The position numbers and the translations under genes are program-made. From Lewinellaceae bacterium (GTDB lineage Bacteria; Bacteroidota; Bacteroidia; Chitinophagales; Saprospiraceae): 64,000 nucleotides of DNA. The notes under the pieces were generated by a model, which was not told the DNA's origin, searched no databases, and saw only the letters and a program-made list of their open reading frames with translations. The stretch spans positions 1,784,501 to 1,848,500 of the forward strand of contig JACJYK010000001.1 of the NCBI GenBank assembly GCA_020636135.1. Direction: 5' to 3'. Position 1 is the first letter of the stretch. Every line of letters starts with the position of its first letter. Shown here piece after piece: positions 54,947-61,811 of this stretch.

Positions 54947-57900
54947 ATGATGCAAAAAATGACGACGCGAAATATACTGTTGTATTGCTACTTTTTGGCC
55001 GGAAGTCTATTGGCTCCAGTAAATGCTCAGATAACCGTTACCAATTCGGTTTTTCCGGTGGTAGGTGATACGTTACACTACTTGATTGGCAACCAGCCCG
55101 GCGCCATCAATCAGATCTTTACCCCTCCCGGAGGAAGTCAAGCCTGGGATCTCAGCAATTTGCAACCCACCCAGACCTGGGACCAGATCTTTCGTGATCC
55201 TGCTACCGGGACGGGCAGTGGAATGTTCCCGGCTGCGAGCAGCATGTTTAATCCAGTGAATTCCTCGGCTGAAATTTACTGGCAGGTAACTGCCAGCCAG
55301 GTCAATGATCTTGGGTATTATGGACTGGATCCTATTGGTCTTGGGATAACCCTGCCCTTTAAGAAATTCCCCGGTCTGCAAGTGACCTGGGCCCCTCTAC
55401 AATTTTTTGACGTTAAAGCAAGTTCGGCAAGTACGTTAACCGTATTTCCAGCCTCGATCGCTCCAGCTTCCCTGCTTAGCTTACTAGTTTCAGCCGACTC
55501 CTTTCGCATCCGGATCGCTTATAATAGGTTAATGTCGATCGATGCCTGGGGCACCCTGGCCATTCCCGGAGGAACTTTTGACGTGTTACGTAAAAAACAA
55601 ACCGATTATGTAGAGCAACGGATCGATGCCTATATTCCACCTCTACTGCTCTGGGTAGATGTTACGGATATTGTTCTGCAAAATATTGGGGGTGCTTTGG
55701 GAGTAGATACAATTACTTCTTTCCATTTCCTGAATGATGTGTCGAAGGAAGAAATCGCTGTTTGCCTTTTTGACAAGGATATAACCCAGGTTCTCAGCGT
55801 CCAGTACAAAATGGCGGATACCATGGCACCCATGGCCGTATGTCAGGACCTGACGGTCTATCTGGATGCCACTGGGAATACATCGATTATGGCTCAGGAC
55901 CTGGACGGAGGCAGTACGGACAACGTAGGTATTACAAGTTATAGTGCCTCCCGGACCAGCTTTGACTGCATGGACCTGGGATTGACTGATGTGATTTTAA
56001 CTGTGGCCGATATTGGCGGGAATTCGGATACCTGTACAGCTATGGTTACCGTCCTGGATACCATACGGCCGGTACCTCCGGCACCTCCCGCCAATGTATT
56101 TTCGGACTGTGCTAGTGATGTTCCGCCAGTTATATCTTTAATGGCCACAGACAATTGCGATGGTAGCATTACGGTTGATCCAATTTCAGTAGTAATTCCT
56201 GGCTCTTGTCCAAACGACTTTGTTATGAATCGCACCTGGACCTTTATAGATTCGAGTGGCAATTCGAGCAGTGTGAGCCAGATCATAACCGTTTCGGATA
56301 CGACGCCACCGTTGCCACCTCAACCTCCGGCTAATTTGGCTTTGGACTGTGCAGCAGACATTCCACCGGGTGCACCATTAATGGCTATTGATAATTGCAA
56401 TGGAGCAATAACAGTTGATCCATCGGCCCAGCTTATTCCTGGCGGATGTCCCAACAGTTTTGTGATGTTACGCACCTGGACTTTTATCGATTCATGTGGT
56501 AATTCATCAAGCGTAAACCAGACCATCACGGTTGTGGATTCGGTGCCACCGGTACCACCGCAACCTCCAGCTAATTTGGCTTTGGACTGTGCAGCAGACA
56601 TTCCACCCGGTACACCATTAATGGCTATTGATAATTGCAATGGAGCAATAACAGTAAATCCAACGGATCAGATTACTCCTGGCGGGTGTCCCAATAATTT
56701 GGTTGTAGTTCGGACCTGGACTTTTATTGATTCATGTGGTAATTCATCTAGTGTAAACCAGACCATCACAGTTGTGGATTCGGTGCCACCGGTAGCAGTT
56801 TGCATGGATATCACTATTCAGATAGAAGCAGGTGCCAGCGCTGGTATCATAGCCTCAGATATTGATGGAGGGTCAATGGATAATTGTACGATTGATACCC
56901 TAACCATTAACCCCTCTGTTTTTACCTGTCCAGATGTAGGTACCATGAATACGATGAGTACCTTAAAAGTTATTGATGAATGTGGTAACGTCGACTCATG
57001 TATTGCTCTGATAACGGTTCTGTGTTGCGATACGCCGAGTATTACCTGTCCTGCGGATATTACGGTGACGGCTGATCCTTTTGCCTGTGAGGTACCGGTG
57101 AGCTACTCGTCACCAACCGTGATGAGCAATTGTACGCCGGTGATCACGCAGCTATCCGGACCTGCATCAGACAGCATGCTATACATTGGGATGTATACCG
57201 TTCAGTTCGAAGCGAGCAATGGACCCACCAAAAAAGCCACGTGTTCCTTTACGATCACCGTGCTGGAGAACGGCCAGTCGCAACCGTTGCAATCCACTGC
57301 CAAGCGGGCGGCGGCAGGCCTGGCATGCCAGGATCATGTGAACATCAGCCTGAGCAGTGACTGCCAGCGTGTGATCACCGCTCGTGATGTGCTGGTGACC
57401 GGTAGCGCCGGTTGTATCGACCGCTACAACTGTGAAGTTTTCAGACCAGGAAGCCTCATTCCGATTCCGGGAGCTACCCTGACGTATGAACACGTCGGTC
57501 AGACGTTAACCTATGTGGTGGAAGACATCCAGTCGGGCGGTAAATGCTGGGGTACGCTAAAAGTGGAAGACAAGCTGGGCCCGGTCATCCGCTGTGAGAA
57601 CGATACGCTGACCTGCCTGGAAGCGGCGATAAGCTCGACCGACGATTACATGGAATCGTTGGTGAGCGACTGCGGACCATATCCGACGCAGGTGGAAATT
57701 GTGCATTCGATCTGGGAAGATTACCAATGCGAAGATTCGTTATTCAGTGGCAAGATCACGCGAACGATCCGGAGCAGCGATCCATGGGGCAACCACAACG
57801 AATGCACCCAGGAGATCTGGATCGAGCGGAATAACCTGGACAGCCTGATCTGTCCGGATACGATCGAGGTAGAGTGCACGCTGCTGGAACTGTACAAGCA

Positions 57901-60900
57901 GTACGGATTACTGGATTCTCTGGCCAAAGAATTGTTTGGAGGCAGTATAAAGCTGGATCTGGATGCTTTGGATCCTTTCACCTTACAGGTGATCACGCGG
58001 TTCCTGTATAATAGCTCATTTACGGCTTATCCGGAAATCAAGACGCTGGATGGAAGCACGAGTCCGCTGTGGATTCCGGATTATTACTACGAGCTGTTCC
58101 CGGATCTGGCGAATGCGCACTGCAATACCGTAGCGGAATACGAGGATAAGGTATTTGAGATCTGCGGCAAATCGCGGAAGATCCGGCGCACGTGGACGAT
58201 CTACGACTGGTGCGGACACCGGGATACGACGTGTGAGCAATGGATCATCGTCAAAGATACGATAGCGCCGTTCCTGAATTTCTTTGATTATTTCGACCTG
58301 GGCCGGTCGGAAATGGATACGACGTCGTTGCTTGACCTGGCGGATAAGTTTACGGTACTGGCGTATACGGAGCCACACGACTGTAAGGCGCATGTACACC
58401 TTCCGGATGTAAAAAAATACTTCTTTGACTGCAACGACTTTGAAGTGGGTTATGAGGTAGAAGTAGCTGACGCGGGTCATCCTGGCAAGACGACGGTATT
58501 GAGCGGTACGCTACCGGCAGACATCTATTTACCGGAAGGAGTTTTTACCATCAAATTGAGGCTGGTAGACGCGTGCTGGAATACGAGTTTGGAAGTATTG
58601 CCGGGAAATTTATTTGGGGTAGGCGGCTTCAGATCCCTGTTCACGACGCTGGTGCCAGGCATCACGGTGCAGGTATTGGATGCGACGCCTCCGACGCCGG
58701 TATGTGATGAGATCACGCAGGTGACCCTGGACCCGGCGAGCTGCTGGGCGCGGATCAACGCGGAGGATCTGGATGACGGCAGCCACGACAACTGCTGCGA
58801 TCAGCTGTATTATGCGGTGGCGCTGAAGGACAGCGTAGACTACTACGAAGCGCAGTTCCAGGAGTTCCTGTCGTCGGTAACGGAAGAATACTTTGGGGTA
58901 GACATTCCATTTGACGGCCTGGGCCTCTATGAGACCGAGGCTCCCAACCTGGTGTCGTTCATGCGGGTGGCGCATGAGGTGTGGATGAACCTGTGTGCGT
59001 TTGATGTAGTTGAAGACCTGACGGAGTGTGGAGAAGACCAGGTTGTGCTGCGGGTTTACGAGGCCTGTGGACTGCGGCCCTACGACGAACACATCAAGAA
59101 GAACGTGACGTGCATCCTGCCACCGATCTATCAGACGACACCGGGGGGTACACCTACGGCGGTCTACCAGTGGACGATCGACACGAAGCAGGAGCATTTC
59201 TTTTATGAGCTGATGAATGCATGCTGGGATGATTATTTCCCGTTGCTGGGCTGCATCACGAATGAGTCGCTGTACCTGCGTTATGTATGGTGTTTGGTGG
59301 AATACTACAAAGATAAAGGTCAGTTTGTACAGCTAAATAAAATGACGCTGGATCAGATCGAGCTGGAACTGCAGAACATCCTGAATGCAGACATTGGCGA
59401 GTGCATTGTAGACAATATACCGGAGATCCTGGTGGGCCTGAAGGTGAAACAAAACTTCATGTACACGGATCTGCTGAAGACGAAATACAACGACTGCTGG
59501 ATCGAGGTGCTTAAGGACGACAAGACACCGCCGGTAGTGGTAGCACCTGAAGATGTTACGGTGTACTGCGACGGCGTACCTTACAACTGGACGGTCACCA
59601 AGCATTACGATTACGGGACAAAGTCGGTGGAATTAGGAGGAGAAGGAGCAAGCTTTGCGCATGATGTCTGTGAAGGCGGTGATGTGCTGAGTGATCATTG
59701 CATCACGCCACAACTGGTGTTCACGATCCTGACGCCGCCCAATGGTGGTTACGACGTGGTGAGTTGCTGCGTGGAGCAACCGTGGGATGGTGGTGAATAC
59801 GGCTATTACGGAGGACCCCAGGTGGAAGGATATGCGTACGACGCCTGTGTGGATGGACTGGCGACGATCATACCCCAGTTGTCGCACGACTGGAAGCCGA
59901 TCTATTGCCAGATCTGGTTGCTGCTGGATCAATACGACAATAAGGATGGCGGTCATCCGGATCCACAAAGCTACTTTGAGGAGACAGCTGAAGACTGGGT
60001 GATCACAGACAACTGTTCATTGCCGGATACACAAGTGGAGATTACCGGCAGTCTGAACGAATGTGGGGTAGGGACGCTGACGAAGACGGTGACAGCTACG
60101 GACAAGTGTGGCAACACGGCACACGACACGCAGACCCTGTATGTGAAACCACGGTCCGACTTTGAAGTGATCTTCCCGGCAGATGTGGTGGTGGACTGTA
60201 CGGATGGAGCGAACCTGGCAGCGGACCGCACGGGAGCGGGCTATCCGGAGATCAGTGACGACGACTGTGAGCTGATCGGGGTGACGTACTCGGATGAGCG
60301 CTACGATGTAACGGAAGGGTGTTATAAGATCTTAAGGCACTGGAAGCTGATCGACTGGTGTGTTTATTCACCGGATCTCCATAACCGCTATCCGGACGTG
60401 ATCGTAGACGACCGGCTCCTGGCCGGAGAAGCGCGTCAGTGTGTCGTACGGAATCTGAAGGATGATGGTGATGGTTTTATGGAATACATCCAGGTGATCA
60501 AGGTAGTAGATAACGAAGCACCTGTGATTGTGTGCAATGAGCTGGGTGAGACCTGTATCTACGACAACAACTGCGATGCAGCGACGGTTAACTATGAGTT
60601 GCTGGCCTCAGGCACGGACAACTGTGCAGCAGCGGATGAGATCCAATACCGCTACACGGTATTGGCCGATGAGACCACTCCGATTGCATTCGGACAAGGC
60701 CATGAACTGAATGCAGAACTGGCCGTCGGCACCTATGGCGTCTGGCTGGTGGGTAAAGACCGCTGTGGAAACGAGGACAGTTGCTACACAACATTTACGA
60801 TAAGAGACTGCAAGAACCCGACCCCGTATTGTTACCATGGCATCGCTACAGTGGTGATGAGTCCATCGGGGGAGGTTGAAGTATGGGCTAGAGACTTTGA

Positions 60901-61456
60901 TGCCGGTAGCTACGACAACTGTACGACAGCCGATAACCTGATCCTGAGTTTCACGGAAGACGGAGAAACACCAAGCATAACGTTCACCTGTGCGGACATC
61001 CCGGATGGACGTTCCCAGGAGATCGAGGTAGAGATCTGGGTGATCGACGAGGCCGGTAACAAAGACTTCTGCACGACGACGTTGTTGCTACAGGATAACA
61101 GTGGTAATGCCTGCCAGGACAGCAGTCCGTTAACGGAGTCGGGATCCGGAGTAGCATCTCCGGGACAAAAGGTAAAGGGAGAAGAGATAAGGACGCCAGA
61201 ACTCTATCAGAATACGCCAAACCCATTCAGCGGGGAGACGAAGATCGGCTTCTGGTTGCCGGAGAGCATGACAGCCACCCTGAAGGTGATGGACGTGACC
61301 GGTAAAGAGCTGTACCGGGTGAGTGGCAGCTACTCTGGAGGTAATCATCTGATTACACTGGAGGCTGGCTCAATACCTGAGATGAAAGGGGTGCTCTTTT
61401 ATCAGTTGGAAACTAAATCCGGTGTGATCAATAAACGCATGGTGAAGGTGAATTAA
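54947..61456 (+). CDS. Giant surface protein 3: unique N-domain, HYR-like tandem repeats, shared trunk, T9SS type A sorting domain
   Basis: Secreted protein of 2169 residues. I start it at the ATG at 54947, which precedes the signal peptide (LLYCYFLAGSLLAPVNAQ); 20 upstream codons of open frame lack signal character. Head: a unique beta-rich domain (residues 25-295; ITVTNSVFPVVGDTLHY), a short HYR-like module, then three 80-residue HYR-like units (DCA.D(V/I)PP...LMA.DNC.G.ITV) at 56069-56788, and a classic HYR domain (ITCPADITVTADPFACEVPV). Trunk: from residue 794 (CQDHVNISLSSDCQRVI), matching gene 2 closely. C-terminus: ELYQNTPNPFSGETKIGF to KRMVKVN, a T9SS type A sorting domain. HYR domains are linked to adhesion; the function here is inferred. 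Confidence 0.9.
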   Translation: MMQKMTTRNILLYCYFLAGSLLAPVNAQITVTNSVFPVVGDTLHYLIGNQPGAINQIFTPPGGSQAWDLSNLQPTQTWDQIFRDPATGTGSGMFPAASSMFNPVNSSAEIYWQVTASQVNDLGYYGLDPIGLGITLPFKKFPGLQVTWAPLQFFDVKASSASTLTVFPASIAPASLLSLLVSADSFRIRIAYNRLMSIDAWGTLAIPGGTFDVLRKKQTDYVEQRIDAYIPPLLLWVDVTDIVLQNIGGALGVDTITSFHFLNDVSKEEIAVCLFDKDITQVLSVQYKMADTMAPMAVCQDLTVYLDATGNTSIMAQDLDGGSTDNVGITSYSASRTSFDCMDLGLTDVILTVADIGGNSDTCTAMVTVLDTIRPVPPAPPANVFSDCASDVPPVISLMATDNCDGSITVDPISVVIPGSCPNDFVMNRTWTFIDSSGNSSSVSQIITVSDTTPPLPPQPPANLALDCAADIPPGAPLMAIDNCNGAITVDPSAQLIPGGCPNSFVMLRTWTFIDSCGNSSSVNQTITVVDSVPPVPPQPPANLALDCAADIPPGTPLMAIDNCNGAITVNPTDQITPGGCPNNLVVVRTWTFIDSCGNSSSVNQTITVVDSVPPVAVCMDITIQIEAGASAGIIASDIDGGSMDNCTIDTLTINPSVFTCPDVGTMNTMSTLKVIDECGNVDSCIALITVLCCDTPSITCPADITVTADPFACEVPVSYSSPTVMSNCTPVITQLSGPASDSMLYIGMYTVQFEASNGPTKKATCSFTITVLENGQSQPLQSTAKRAAAGLACQDHVNISLSSDCQRVITARDVLVTGSAGCIDRYNCEVFRPGSLIPIPGATLTYEHVGQTLTYVVEDIQSGGKCWGTLKVEDKLGPVIRCENDTLTCLEAAISSTDDYMESLVSDCGPYPTQVEIVHSIWEDYQCEDSLFSGKITRTIRSSDPWGNHNECTQEIWIERNNLDSLICPDTIEVECTLLELYKQYGLLDSLAKELFGGSIKLDLDALDPFTLQVITRFLYNSSFTAYPEIKTLDGSTSPLWIPDYYYELFPDLANAHCNTVAEYEDKVFEICGKSRKIRRTWTIYDWCGHRDTTCEQWIIVKDTIAPFLNFFDYFDLGRSEMDTTSLLDLADKFTVLAYTEPHDCKAHVHLPDVKKYFFDCNDFEVGYEVEVADAGHPGKTTVLSGTLPADIYLPEGVFTIKLRLVDACWNTSLEVLPGNLFGVGGFRSLFTTLVPGITVQVLDATPPTPVCDEITQVTLDPASCWARINAEDLDDGSHDNCCDQLYYAVALKDSVDYYEAQFQEFLSSVTEEYFGVDIPFDGLGLYETEAPNLVSFMRVAHEVWMNLCAFDVVEDLTECGEDQVVLRVYEACGLRPYDEHIKKNVTCILPPIYQTTPGGTPTAVYQWTIDTKQEHFFYELMNACWDDYFPLLGCITNESLYLRYVWCLVEYYKDKGQFVQLNKMTLDQIELELQNILNADIGECIVDNIPEILVGLKVKQNFMYTDLLKTKYNDCWIEVLKDDKTPPVVVAPEDVTVYCDGVPYNWTVTKHYDYGTKSVELGGEGASFAHDVCEGGDVLSDHCITPQLVFTILTPPNGGYDVVSCCVEQPWDGGEYGYYGGPQVEGYAYDACVDGLATIIPQLSHDWKPIYCQIWLLLDQYDNKDGGHPDPQSYFEETAEDWVITDNCSLPDTQVEITGSLNECGVGTLTKTVTATDKCGNTAHDTQTLYVKPRSDFEVIFPADVVVDCTDGANLAADRTGAGYPEISDDDCELIGVTYSDERYDVTEGCYKILRHWKLIDWCVYSPDLHNRYPDVIVDDRLLAGEARQCVVRNLKDDGDGFMEYIQVIKVVDNEAPVIVCNELGETCIYDNNCDAATVNYELLASGTDNCAAADEIQYRYTVLADETTPIAFGQGHELNAELAVGTYGVWLVGKDRCGNEDSCYTTFTIRDCKNPTPYCYHGIATVVMSPSGEVEVWARDFDAGSYDNCTTADNLILSFTEDGETPSITFTCADIPDGRSQEIEVEIWVIDEAGNKDFCTTTLLLQDNSGNACQDSSPLTESGSGVASPGQKVKGEEIRTPELYQNTPNPFSGETKIGFWLPESMTATLKVMDVTGKELYRVSGSYSGGNHLITLEAGSIPEMKGVLFYQLETKSGVINKRMVKVN
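56069..56788 (+). repeat. Three tandem 240-base HYR-like units
   Basis: Unit starts at 56069, 56309 and 56549 are exactly 240 bases (80 codons) apart. Units two and three are very similar at DNA level over most of their length, while the first is more diverged, as expected from a recent duplication of one unit. Confidence 0.9.
57563..61456 (+). repeat. 3.9-kb near-identical trunk block, copy B
   Basis: Partner of 50173-54066. Most differences are single-base and many are synonymous. Upstream of 57563 the same module continues in both genes but only as diverged protein similarity, still without net length change back to 57326/49936. Confidence 0.9.
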
Positions 61457-61536
61457 TAGGATGCTCACGATGCGCCAGCATTCATCAGTAGGATGGTGAA
61501 ATTGAACTAATAAGATGTTGAAATTGCGCCAGCAAT
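61427..61536 (+). repeat. Degenerate tail cassettes after giant gene 3
   Basis: The gene stop (61456) is followed by a hairpin (61464-61488; inner arms GATGC/GCATT), a shortened RMVK-like copy ending at stop 61510, and another hairpin with arms ATTGC/GCAAT (61523-61536). The cassettes here are shorter and more decayed than after genes 1 and 2. Confidence 0.75.
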
Positions 61537-61811
61537 CGTAGGGTAGGTTTACTCTTTAAACAATTGAAAGAACATCAAGAAAGCGATGGTATTCCATTAC
61601 CGATTCTTAGCTGGTCTTTGTTTTTTTGAAGCCTTATTTCATTTCTATTTTGTGCGTTTATGCCTCATCCTTATAGGATTTTGGTCCTGGGGATAAATCT
61701 GCAATTTTACTTGAATGAATTAAGTATATATTAATTGAAATTATATATATTTGATTCGTATAACAGTTCTAAAAGAGCTGTTATCATTGATGTACTGAAA
61801 AACCAAGATGT
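61537..61811. other. Spacer with leader hairpin before the M36 peptidase gene
   Basis: AT-rich spacer. An 11-base-pair inverted repeat with an AAA loop and one G-U pair (61760-61784) begins right where a transcript from the promoter element at 61746 would start. It ends 27 bases before the start codon. Confidence 0.45.
61746..61753 (+). promoter_or_regulatory. Putative Bacteroidota -7 element for the M36 peptidase gene
   Basis: TATATTTG matches TAnnTTTG, with the start codon 58 bases downstream. No -33 TTG at the usual distance. Confidence 0.45.

Noticed and set aside
41100..61456. Tandem insertion sequence or composite transposon explaining the repeats
   Set aside because: No transposase, terminal inverted repeats or target duplications are seen. 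The repeated DNA is coding trunk.
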